Of a DNA stretch of 64,000 nt, positions 25,153 through 33,333 are shown piece after piece. The first letter of the stretch is position 1; each line of letters begins with the position of its first letter. Below the pieces are notes generated by a model. That model did no database searches. It worked only from the letters and a program-made list of their open reading frames with translations, and was not told the origin of the DNA. The translations under genes were made by a program, and so were the position numbers. The DNA is from JANSWP01 sp041941305 (GTDB lineage: Bacteria > Bacteroidota > Bacteroidia > Chitinophagales > Saprospiraceae), in assembly GCA_041941305.1 (NCBI GenBank), contig JBGTQJ010000053.1, positions 1 through 64,000 on the forward strand. The letters are read 5' to 3'.

Positions 25153-27219
25153 TTAGTCCACTTTCATCAGTTTCAAAACCTGCAATACTTTACCTGCCTG
25201 AGAAGTTGCTTTAGCGTAGTACATCCCAGGATTCAAATTGCCGGCATTGAACCTTTTTTCGTAAATACCTGCTTCGTAAGCTTGATTAATAATATTACTG
25301 ATGTGTTTACCAGTTGCGTCGTAAATGTCAATGCGGAGCTTAGCCCCTTCTTCCAAACCGAATTTAATAGTGGTTTCGGATGTAAAAGGATTGGGATAAT
25401 TGGTCATCATCAATTGTTGACCTACGTATTCCGGACTGCTGATGCCTATACCATTGGTAGGAATGACGAGGTTATTGGTTCCTCCACCAACCAATGTTCC
25501 ACCGCACTCCCCATCGCCGGCATGAGGCATAGCGGCAAATGGAAATTTCTTTTGGAAAGGCTTATCATTTTGCTCCACCCCTGTGGAATAAGTCAAAACA
25601 TTTAATAAATTTTCAGTAACTGGATTGGTACCGTCAAAGTCATCGTACCACAAACCAATAGCTGCAAGTACAATACCTGAAACAGCTTGTAATTCTATTC
25701 TGGTAACATCATCTTCCAGGCGGCGACCATTGGGGAAGCCATCCATATTTGGAATGAATTCGATATCGGTATTGCCATTAAATCTTGAATCAATCAAACC
25801 TAAAACGGCTGCTTGTACGAGACCTAAAGAACTAAAATCTGAGCTAGTTCGGGAAGTAGCAGGTACCGCCATATTTAATCTCAACATATCCCCGCCGTTA
25901 GGCAAAAAGTTATTTACGAAAGGTTTGCCGGCAGCTAGTGGATTACCACCTTTTCCAGTAGCCAATTGATAAGGTGGGAAATTGGGTACACCTGTATGGA
26001 AAGCTGGCCAAAGGTCAACAGAACGCGGCATTCCGGGACCGGGCAATAATAGCGTTCCAAAGATATCGTCATCCAATGCAGTCCCTTTTACTGCGGTTTT
26101 GCCTTTCAAACCATACAATCCATCATTCCCATTTCCGAAGTCAAATGCGCCGAGGGAATTTCTTTGAATCCTCAATGGTTTCATAGCAGGAACTGCTCCT
26201 CCAAAAATATCGTCATCCATATACAAACCTAATTCTGGGTTGTAGAAGTACTGATCTAGTTGTGTATCTTTTAATTCATCATAAGGCGTAATAGAATTCC
26301 AGTAATCTTTCATTCCAATTGGAATTACTGCTTCATTGGTCAATGGCATTCCTAAACGTGAAACCTGAACCCAGCCACCTGAGTGTTTTTCGGTTCCATT
26401 ACCTTGAAATGTTCTGAATTTTCTGCGGCTTGCAGAAGCCCAAACGCCGATGACATAGTCACCATCCAAAATACTTGTTGGTTGTGCAGGTGCTCCTGCT
26501 TTTTTTAAAAAGTCAATATCTACTTCAATAGCGATGGCACTTACATTCATACAGGCGACGCCATCCCGTGGCGCTCCATTCTGCCTTGGTAAATCGCCTA
26601 AATCAAAAACACCACCTAAATCCACAAAAAATGGGTCATCAATAGATCCTGCAAAGAATCTATGATCAGCACCGAATTTCTTGATGGCTTTTTTCATCAA
26701 ATTATCATAAGTCGTATTCAAGCCTGCGCCACTTTCTATAGAGCGTTCGCCAATATTATTAGGTGGCACGATTCCATTGGATACGATATTGATCCATGAT
26801 TTTCCGCCATCCATGCTACGTTGAATTCGGTAGGTCGTTTTTAAGTTTTGTTTTCCTAATCGGATATTAAAAAATGTGGAAGGATCTTCATTTTTCTGTT
26901 CAAAAATGAATCGATAAGTGATTTCATCGCCAGGCTTGGAGGCATCATTATCAATATGAATATCATAGGCAATGTCAGTACCAAAAGAATAGTAGTTTGG
27001 ACCTCCATGTGGCAATTGCAAGGGGACGTAAGTAGCAATAATGACGATTTTATCCTTGAAGACGGGGCTCCTGAATGCATACAAATCGACATTATCTGCC
27101 AGAGGATCATTGGCGATGAGTGGTGCCTCTCTGTGCGAAGAAGCAAAGGTTGAGAAGATGGTTCCCAACACCATAAGCGCGATTGCTAATGGTTTAATTA
27201 TGGAATATTTATATTTCAT
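25153..27219 (-). CDS. DUF4331 protein with T9SS sorting domain
   Basis: 688 residues: a signal peptide ('STFASSHREAPLIANDPLADNVDLYAFRSP' starts the mature chain), a full one-piece DUF4331 region with 'DDPFFVDLGGVFDLGNLPRQNGAPRDG', 'RLGMPLTNEAVIPIG' and 'GRRLEDDVTRIELQAVSG', then a type A T9SS sorting domain ('YPNPFTSETTIKFGLEEG...LNPGMYYAKATSQAGKVLQVLKLMKV'). The protein should therefore be carried across the outer membrane. The neighbour at 27275 is a close paralogue without this tail, and the two start regions are nearly identical, so they arose by tandem duplication. DUF4331 function is unknown. Confidence 0.9.
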   Translation of the reverse strand: MKYKYSIIKPLAIALMVLGTIFSTFASSHREAPLIANDPLADNVDLYAFRSPVFKDKIVIIATYVPLQLPHGGPNYYSFGTDIAYDIHIDNDASKPGDEITYRFIFEQKNEDPSTFFNIRLGKQNLKTTYRIQRSMDGGKSWINIVSNGIVPPNNIGERSIESGAGLNTTYDNLMKKAIKKFGADHRFFAGSIDDPFFVDLGGVFDLGDLPRQNGAPRDGVACMNVSAIAIEVDIDFLKKAGAPAQPTSILDGDYVIGVWASASRRKFRTFQGNGTEKHSGGWVQVSRLGMPLTNEAVIPIGMKDYWNSITPYDELKDTQLDQYFYNPELGLYMDDDIFGGAVPAMKPLRIQRNSLGAFDFGNGNDGLYGLKGKTAVKGTALDDDIFGTLLLPGPGMPRSVDLWPAFHTGVPNFPPYQLATGKGGNPLAAGKPFVNNFLPNGGDMLRLNMAVPATSRTSSDFSSLGLVQAAVLGLIDSRFNGNTDIEFIPNMDGFPNGRRLEDDVTRIELQAVSGIVLAAIGLWYDDFDGTNPVTENLLNVLTYSTGVEQNDKPFQKKFPFAAMPHAGDGECGGTLVGGGTNNLVIPTNGIGISSPEYVGQQLMMTNYPNPFTSETTIKFGLEEGAKLRIDIYDATGKHISNIINQAYEAGIYEKRFNAGNLNPGMYYAKATSQAGKVLQVLKLMKVD

Positions 27220-27274
27220 TTTATTGATTTTAGATTAATTTTTTGAATGGTATTTCATCCTTATTTGGACGATC

Positions 27275-28981
27275 CTAATTTCCAGTCTCTATTCCACTCC
27301 ACGGAGTAGCTACATAAGGAAATGAAGGTTTAAATGGCTTGTCATTGGCATCAACTCCTGTGGAGTATGTCAAGACATCTATCAAATCCTGTGAAACTGG
27401 ATTGACTCCATCAAAGTCGTCATACCATAAGCCAATGGCTGCGAGCACAACACCCGAAACTGCTTGCAATTCAATTCTGGTCACATCATCCTCCAGACGA
27501 CGACCATTGGGGAAGCCATCCATATTTGGAATAAATTCAATATCTGTATTGCCATTAAATCGTGGATCAGTTAAGCCTAAAACGGCTGCTTGAACCAAGC
27601 CCAGGGCACTAAAATCAGGACTTGTTCGGGGAGTTGCCGGTACCGCCATATTTAATCTCAACATGTCGCCACCATTGGGCAAGAAGTTGTGAACAAAGGG
27701 TTTTCCAGCAGCTAGTGGATCCCCATTCTTACCAGTTGCTAAATGGTAAGGTCTTACATTTGGAACACCAGTATGGAAAGCTGGCCAAAGATCGACTGAA
27801 CGCGGCATTCCAGGACCAGGTAATAACAATGGACCAAAAACATTTTCTGCGAGAGCAGTGCCATTTAAGACTGGATTGCCTTTTAAGCCATATAAGCCGT
27901 CTTGCCCATTGCCAAAACCAAATGCGCCCAATGAGTTTTTCTGAATACGCAAAGCTGCCATAGCAGGCACGGCACCACCAAATTGGGCATCATCCATGTA
28001 TAGCGCCAATTCAGGATTATAAAAGAATCCGTCCAAACTTGTATCCGTAATTTCGTCATAAGGCGTAATAGCATTCCAGTAGTCTTTCATACCTATGGGA
28101 ATCACCGCTTCGTTGGTCAAAGGCATCCCCAAACGAGAAACTTGTACCCACTCTCCGGAGTGTTTAGGCCCCCATTTATTCAATGTTCTTTTAACAGGAC
28201 GACTTGCAGAAGCCCATATACCAATTACATAATTGGGATCCAAAATATTTTCGGGACTAGCAGGGGCACCTGATTTCAGCAAGGTGGAAATGGGAACTTG
28301 AATAGCAATCGTATGTACATTGTATTCTCCAACACCATCTCTGGGAGCTCCATTTTGGCGTGGCAAATTTCCCAAATCAAAAACACCTCCTAAATCTACA
28401 AAAAATGGATCATCAGAAGGACCACAGTAAACACGTTCACCAGAGCTAGACCAATCAATTGCCATTTCAATCCAATCTTCATAAGTCATACTGGTACCAA
28501 GGGGAGAATCAATAGAACGGGAACCAATATTGGGTGGTGGTACGATGCCATTATTCAAAACCGTTTTCCAGGTTTTACCACCATCTGTACTGCGTTCCAT
28601 TTTGTAGGTGGTTTTCAGGTTTTGAGCACCCAGCCGTATATTGAAAAAGGTTGTTGGGTCTTCATTTTCCTTCGTAAAAGTGAAACGATAAGTGATCTCA
28701 TCTCCATGCTTTTCAGCATCATTATCAATGTGAATTTCATAACGGATATGCTCACCGAAAGAGTGGTAATTGGGACCACCATGCGGCAATTCGGCAGGAA
28801 TGTAGCAAGCGATGATGGTAATCATATTCGGATTATCCGGGCTTCGGAAAGCATATAAATCCGTGTTATCTGCCAAAGGATCATTGGCAATTAGAGGTGC
28901 TTCCCGATGAGAAGAAGCAAAAATGTCTGCACTCGAAAGCAGGAATAGTAAGCAGAGTGCACTGCAGATTAGTTTTTTCAT
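27275..28981 (-). CDS. DUF4331 protein without sorting domain, tandem paralogue
   Basis: 568 residues from the ATG at 28981 (an upstream alternative start adds 13 residues before the signal peptide and is rejected). A signal peptide is followed by 'SSHREAPLIANDPLADNTDLYAFRSP' and the same DUF4331 landmarks as the 25153 product. It stops after 'NDKPFKPSFPYVATPWSG', where the paralogue goes on into a sorting domain. It may stay in the periplasm while the paralogue is exported. It is the promoter-proximal gene of the run DUF4331, DUF4331, TPR, transcribed away from an ECF sigma gene at 30108. Confidence 0.9.
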   Translation of the reverse strand: MKKLICSALCLLFLLSSADIFASSHREAPLIANDPLADNTDLYAFRSPDNPNMITIIACYIPAELPHGGPNYHSFGEHIRYEIHIDNDAEKHGDEITYRFTFTKENEDPTTFFNIRLGAQNLKTTYKMERSTDGGKTWKTVLNNGIVPPPNIGSRSIDSPLGTSMTYEDWIEMAIDWSSSGERVYCGPSDDPFFVDLGGVFDLGNLPRQNGAPRDGVGEYNVHTIAIQVPISTLLKSGAPASPENILDPNYVIGIWASASRPVKRTLNKWGPKHSGEWVQVSRLGMPLTNEAVIPIGMKDYWNAITPYDEITDTSLDGFFYNPELALYMDDAQFGGAVPAMAALRIQKNSLGAFGFGNGQDGLYGLKGNPVLNGTALAENVFGPLLLPGPGMPRSVDLWPAFHTGVPNVRPYHLATGKNGDPLAAGKPFVHNFLPNGGDMLRLNMAVPATPRTSPDFSALGLVQAAVLGLTDPRFNGNTDIEFIPNMDGFPNGRRLEDDVTRIELQAVSGVVLAAIGLWYDDFDGVNPVSQDLIDVLTYSTGVDANDKPFKPSFPYVATPWSGIETGN

Positions 28982-29106
28982 GTTAGAGAAAAATTTTAAT
29001 TTGAAATATGGGGAAGACAAGTGTTATGCCCTACCTGGGCATTCACCATTAGCCTGGCATTTTTGAAAAAGAATCAAAAAGGAAAGGCAATCTTCATAAG
29101 GTTTTT

Positions 29107-29261
29107 AGAGTATGTTTAAAAATTTTACAAACTGAAAATCAAGAGCTTATGATTCTGGCGAAAAATTAATGAGGTAGTTTATCGGGATAAATCATTGAAT
29201 TAATTTGAAGCCAGGTTCATAAGATATTGGTTTTCAGGCAGGAAAAATTTAAACATACTCT
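29107..29261. repeat. MITE family C, 155 bp
   Basis: Inverted ends AGAGTATGTTTAAAAATTTT and AAAAATTTAAACATACTCT enclose a non-coding interior (TTATGATTCTGGCGAAAAAT, GGCAGGAAAAATTT and so on). A second copy lies at 30796-30972. The two agree closely apart from a 22-base insertion in the other copy. Confidence 0.85.
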
Positions 29262-29431
29262 TAGCATGGTTTGTTGGTCGTAATTTGTATGTTGTTTCAG
29301 GGTGGATTAGGTTTGAATTGTTGAAATAATTCATACTGGTATAATATATTCTCTTGGTTACAGCGATGAATTAAAGGATTGATGGTTGAAATAATGAAAA
29401 GTAGCAACATAATTTTTCAGTTTAGGAACCC

Positions 29432-29571
29432 TTAAAAAATAACTTCATCTTTTAGTTCGGCATAACGCCTCATGAATCTTCGATTTCGTCAAATAAGCGA
29501 AGGCTGAAAGCCTGACAAGAAATGAAGTTGAGCATATTTGACGAAATCAAAAGGATGAAGTTATTTTTTAA
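29432..29571. repeat. 140-bp MITE family A, perfect ends
   Basis: TTAAAAAATAACTTCATC (29432-29449) and GATGAAGTTATTTTTTAA (29554-29571) are exact inverted repeats of 18 bp. Length and inner sequence match the copy at 19776-19915, and a truncated copy starts the window. The preceding AGGAACCC is also conserved. Confidence 0.88.
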
Positions 29572-30107
29572 TCATTACAGAGTACTGAGGGTGTTCAAAG
29601 TTTTTTTTCAGGTTATTCTGAAAAAGCAGTAGCTTTATTCGGTTGACAATAAATTCCAAAGGGACTCCTTCGGATGCGGCCGACAGCTTGCCCCTTGTCC
29701 AATTCAAAGAATCCCTTTGGGATGGGGTTGACGGCTTTCCATACAAAATCTTTTCGAATAAAGCCTGTCCTTTGGGGCAGGAATGATTCATAAACTATTT
29801 CATTTGGTCATTTATCACATTAAGGCTTTTCTTATTTTTCCGATGAAGTCAGGGGCTGCGTTTTGAATCTTATATTTTATTTACGGTTTTGAGATAAGTT
29901 TTGGATGTTTTAAATCAAAAAAAAATCAAAACATACGCTAAAATCAATTCTAAAAAACGCCATACTTACCTGAGCGATGTAACCTGAAATTTTCAAAATG
30001 TATTCTATATAGACTTACGGTTTGTGTCGAGACTTTGGATTTCCTAAATGATTTTTTTCCAAATATTCATGTATTTTTACGCAAGTCACTAGAAACGAGC
30101 TTTTTGA

Positions 30108-30695
30108 ATGTCTAAACCCAATACAAATATTATCGATGACTCAGAATTGATAGACCTGCTACATGGCAATCCACGGGATGCGATTGCTCAGGTACTGCTT
30201 AAATATGGAGATGCACTATATGGATGTGTGTTGAGAATTACCCAATCAAAAGAAGCTGCAGAGGATATCATGCAAGTGGCAAGTGTAAAGGTCTGGAAAA
30301 ATGCCAAAAGCTTTGATGCTTCAAAGGGGCGATTATTTACCTGGTTATTGAATATTTTCCGAAATACAGCCATTGATAAAATTAGAAGTGGAAAGTTTAA
30401 AAGGAATCAAACATCCGAATCTATTGAAACAACCGTATATAATAATGTTAGCCACAGCGAAGAAATGGTAATAGAAGATGTAGGCTTGCGTCGCACCCTT
30501 AACAAATTGGAACCAAAGTATCGGGAGGTTATTGATTTGCTTTATCTCCAGGGTTACACTCAACGTGAAGCGACGGAAGAACTAGGTATACCCCTCGGTA
30601 CTATAAAATCCAGAGTTAAGATAGGTATTCGTGAGTTACGGACTTTGTTGAAAGACCATGTCATGTGGTGGATGACTCTATTGTTTAATTTGTGA
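30108..30695 (+). CDS. ECF-type sigma-70 factor with RskA-type partner
   Basis: 195 residues. Region 2 is 'VLLKYGDALYGCVLRITQSKEAAEDIMQVASVKVWKNAKSFDASKGRLFTWLLNIFRNTAIDKIRS'; region 4 is 'LNKLEPKYREVIDLLYLQGYTQREATEELGIPLGTIKSRVKIGIREL', the DNA-binding helix-turn-helix for the -35 element. The sequence suits the SigK-like ECF group that pairs with RskA anti-sigma factors, and such a gene follows at 31044. It should direct RNA polymerase to a small envelope regulon, plausibly including the divergent DUF4331/TPR operon, although I found no repeated promoter motif for it. Start ATG. Confidence 0.92.
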   Translation: MSKPNTNIIDDSELIDLLHGNPRDAIAQVLLKYGDALYGCVLRITQSKEAAEDIMQVASVKVWKNAKSFDASKGRLFTWLLNIFRNTAIDKIRSGKFKRNQTSESIETTVYNNVSHSEEMVIEDVGLRRTLNKLEPKYREVIDLLYLQGYTQREATEELGIPLGTIKSRVKIGIRELRTLLKDHVMWWMTLLFNL

Positions 30696-30795
30696 TTTTT
30701 TGACTGGTTTATTTTAAGGATTGGTTTTCAAAAAATTGATATTCAATATTTTATGAGTTGATGAAAATTTCGCCATGTTTTAGAGCAACTCATTA

Positions 30796-30972
30796 AGAGT
30801 ATGTTTATAAATTTTACAAACTGTGCCAAAGGCATCCCTTCGGGAAAAATCAAGAGCATATGATTCTGGCGAAAAATTAATGAGGAAGTTTATCGGGATA
30901 AATGATTGAATTAATTTGAAGCCAGGTTCATAAGATATTGGTTTTCAGGCAGGAAAAATTTAAACATACTCT
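30796..30972. repeat. MITE family C, 177 bp, inside the sigma/anti-sigma locus
   Basis: The same inverted ends (AGAGTATGTTTA / TAAACATACTCT) and interior as 29107-29261, plus an extra 22 bases (TGCCAAAGGCATCCCTTCGG...) that resemble part of repeat family D. It occupies half of the 348-bp gap between the sigma gene and its anti-sigma gene, which are normally close together. Confidence 0.85.
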
Positions 30973-31043
30973 AAATTAATATTTGAACTCATTTAATTTT
31001 CCTGGTGAAATTGAAATTAAATGAGTTCTTTGACTAAGACAAC

Positions 31044-31847
31044 GTGAATACTAAAACATATATAGAATCAGGTATTTTAGAAAATTATGTACTTGGCCTT
31101 GTTTCAGATTCTGAACGGAAGGATGTAGAAGCTAAGGCAAGTCAATATCAAGAAATCCAGGCAGAGTTGACTGCTATTGAAGATGCTTTGGCGATTTATT
31201 CCAAACAGAATGCTGTGCCAATGCCTGGAGGTTTGTCGGATAAGATTCTTAATAATATAGATAGGCTCGAAAATTTAGAAGGTAATGCTAAAATTATTCA
31301 AGCTTCTGGAAGACTGATGAAGGGCATAACGGCTTTATTGGGTTTGGTTGCATCTATTCTAATATTTGCCTGTGTTTATTTACTAAATCAAAATAATAAC
31401 CTCAAATCACAGTTAAGCGAATCTGATTTGATTTTAGATACCCTTCAAACCAAGTGTGATGACATCCAAAATCGCTTGACGAAATTAGAAGATTATCTGG
31501 ACATTACTCATGATCAAAATTTTGTCCCAATTATTATGAAAGGAGAAGGTTTGAATAAAGCTCCACAAGCTATTGCCTCTGTTTTTTACAATCAATCTGA
31601 ACAAAAAGCATATCTGGAAATTGAAAACTTACCACAACCTCCCCCCGATAAACAATACCAACTTTGGGCTATTGTAGATGGACAACCACAAAACATGAAT
31701 GTTTTTGATGTGATTCTTGGACCAGAAGGCTTTATAGAAGTGCCATTTTACCCGAATGCTCAAGCTTTTGCAGTAACTCTTGAGCCGAAAGGTGGAAAAG
31801 CAACACCCACGCTTACAGAAATGTATGTAATTGGAAATGTTAGCTAA
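31044..31847 (+). CDS. RskA-type anti-sigma factor
   Basis: 267 residues from GTG at 31044, chosen because the chain then opens with the family start 'TYIESGILENYVLGLVSDSERKDVEA'. The layout is an N-terminal cytosolic sigma-binding helical domain (about 1-75), one membrane helix ('GITALLGLVASILIFACVYLL', about 93-113), a short coiled coil, and the periplasmic RskA C-terminal domain ('IENLPQPPPDKQYQLWAIVDGQPQNMNVF...FAVTLEPKGGKATPT'). It should hold the sigma factor encoded upstream at the membrane and release it on an envelope signal. A MITE lies between the two genes. Confidence 0.9.
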   Translation: MNTKTYIESGILENYVLGLVSDSERKDVEAKASQYQEIQAELTAIEDALAIYSKQNAVPMPGGLSDKILNNIDRLENLEGNAKIIQASGRLMKGITALLGLVASILIFACVYLLNQNNNLKSQLSESDLILDTLQTKCDDIQNRLTKLEDYLDITHDQNFVPIIMKGEGLNKAPQAIASVFYNQSEQKAYLEIENLPQPPPDKQYQLWAIVDGQPQNMNVFDVILGPEGFIEVPFYPNAQAFAVTLEPKGGKATPTLTEMYVIGNVS

Positions 31848-32156
31848 TGGTTAATCCAGCCTATTTTTTTTTAAAAAAAACCAGCTCACTGAACATTTTC
31901 CCAAACGCTCACATTCTACTATCAATTGACTCATTTGACTTCTTTCCTAAACAGTTTTTTACAAAACCACATCTAAGAATTGGTTCTTCATGATTCATCC
32001 AAAATTTGAAGAGACTGTTCAAATTTCTGTGTGTACCTTTTAAAGAATTATAAAACTGGAATCCAGAATTTTGAACGCTCCAAAAAGGGCGAATCATTCC
32101 TTTAGGAACAAGAGCTGATTACCAGATTTATTTCCTAACCACAAAATTTATTTGTT
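31848..32156. other. Intergenic 309 bp, nothing recognised
   Basis: It lies between the anti-sigma gene and the coiled-coil gene on the same strand. No ORF, clear terminator or repeat was seen. A separate promoter for the downstream gene is possible. Confidence 0.4.
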
Positions 32157-33146
32157 ATGACTACGAACAAATCAGCTAATTTACCAGTGTCTAAAAAGAA
32201 GTCACAGTTGCCTTTCATCCCCACTATTGCCACATTATGTATCGTATTTTTGGGTATTATTGGATATTTGATGCATGTCAATGCCAATGAAAAACAAGCA
32301 GTTCAACAAAAAATATCTGAGTTAGAAGAAGCACATCTGTTGCAAACTGAGTTGGAATTGCAAGTCGATAATGGTATTGCTGCTCTTGAAGCCATGCGAG
32401 GCGAAAATGAAAGTATGAACTACTTGATCGATGAGCAGGAAGCCCAGTTGGAAATACAGAAAGGAAAAATAGCTTCTTTGCTAAAAGACAGTAAAAAATT
32501 AAAACAAGCAAGAACAGAAATCAAGAATTTAAAAACTCAAATTCAGGAGTATCTTGCTGATGTAGAGAGCCTGAGAAATGAAAATGAAATGCTTGCTGAA
32601 CAAAACGCTTCGCTGGCTGAAGATAGAGATATTTTGAGTCGTGACTTGAGTTTTCAAATTGTACAAAATGTAGAACTCAATGAAGCTCAGGCGGTTCTTG
32701 TCAGTCAAAGAGATGATTTGAATGAAAAGGTTAAAGTAGCTTCTGTCGTAAAAGTTGTTGACGTGGATGTAACAGGTGTAAAAACCAAACCTCGTGGCAA
32801 ATCCATCATCCGCAAATCTGCCAAAAGCATTGACCAGTTGCGTGTTTGTTTTAAAACACTAACAAACGAAATTATCAGCCCCGGGATAGAAAAGTTTTAT
32901 GTACGCATCATCAATCCAGCAGGTGAAACGATGGCTATTGAAGACTTGGGCTCTGGTTTTATCCAAGATCAAAAAACAGGAGAAAACGTACGCTTTACAC
33001 AAGTAGCTGAATCTGAATACACCAACGATGAGCAAGATGTCTGTTTCTTGTGGGAGCCAAATATGGCATTCCAATCCGGTAATTACGAAGTGGAGATTTA
33101 CAACAAAGGCTACCTTGCCGGAACGGGCAATTTTGTTTTAAAATAA
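32157..33146 (+). CDS. Single-pass membrane protein with long coiled coil
   Basis: 329 residues: a short cytosolic Lys-rich tail, one membrane helix ('FIPTIATLCIVFLGIIGYLM', about 20-40), a heptad-rich coiled coil of about 150 residues (about 45-195, 'KLKQARTEIKNLKTQIQEYLADVESLRNENEMLAEQNASL'), a basic linker, and a C-terminal beta domain of about 110 residues ('QLRVCFKTLTNEIISPGIEKFYVRIINPAGETMA...NYEVEIYNKGYLAGTGNFVL'). It is probably an envelope-spanning sensor or tether. Its position after the sigma/anti-sigma pair suggests a related role. No named family is recognised for the whole chain. Confidence 0.75.
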   Translation: MTTNKSANLPVSKKKSQLPFIPTIATLCIVFLGIIGYLMHVNANEKQAVQQKISELEEAHLLQTELELQVDNGIAALEAMRGENESMNYLIDEQEAQLEIQKGKIASLLKDSKKLKQARTEIKNLKTQIQEYLADVESLRNENEMLAEQNASLAEDRDILSRDLSFQIVQNVELNEAQAVLVSQRDDLNEKVKVASVVKVVDVDVTGVKTKPRGKSIIRKSAKSIDQLRVCFKTLTNEIISPGIEKFYVRIINPAGETMAIEDLGSGFIQDQKTGENVRFTQVAESEYTNDEQDVCFLWEPNMAFQSGNYEVEIYNKGYLAGTGNFVLK

Positions 33147-33170
33147 TGTATTGATTAGCATTGGAGTTTT

Positions 33171-33222
33171 CCCATAAAAGAATGCCGGACTTGCAAAAGT
33201 GAGTCCGGCATTCTTTTATGGG
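33171..33222 (+). terminator. Perfect 21-bp stem terminator
   Basis: CCCATAAAAGAATGCCGGAC plus one T pairs fully with the mirrored sequence around a 10-base loop. It begins 24 bp after the stop at 33146. The A/T-rich outer part gives a U-rich 3' arm on either strand. Confidence 0.85.
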
Positions 33223-33333
33223 CAAAAAATTCCAATAAATGTGTTTTTCCGACCAATTATCTAAAAATGCCAAAATAAATCATGGTCTTGCTCATATTGC
33301 GGATAACATTTAGATAATAATTAAACCAAGACC

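Larger units (their letters stand above)
28982..30107. other. Divergent region carrying two different MITEs
   Basis: 1.1 kb between the DUF4331 run (minus) and the sigma factor gene (plus) without a recognisable gene. It contains the elements at 29107-29261 and 29432-29571. The stretch 29640-29780 is rich in inverted CCAAAGGGA/TCCCTTTGG motifs. Promoters for both operons must lie here or within the elements. Confidence 0.5.

Noticed and set aside
29561..29791. 76-codon frame overlapping a MITE end
   Set aside because: It reads into the element and a cluster of inverted CCAAAGGGA motifs; no family features.
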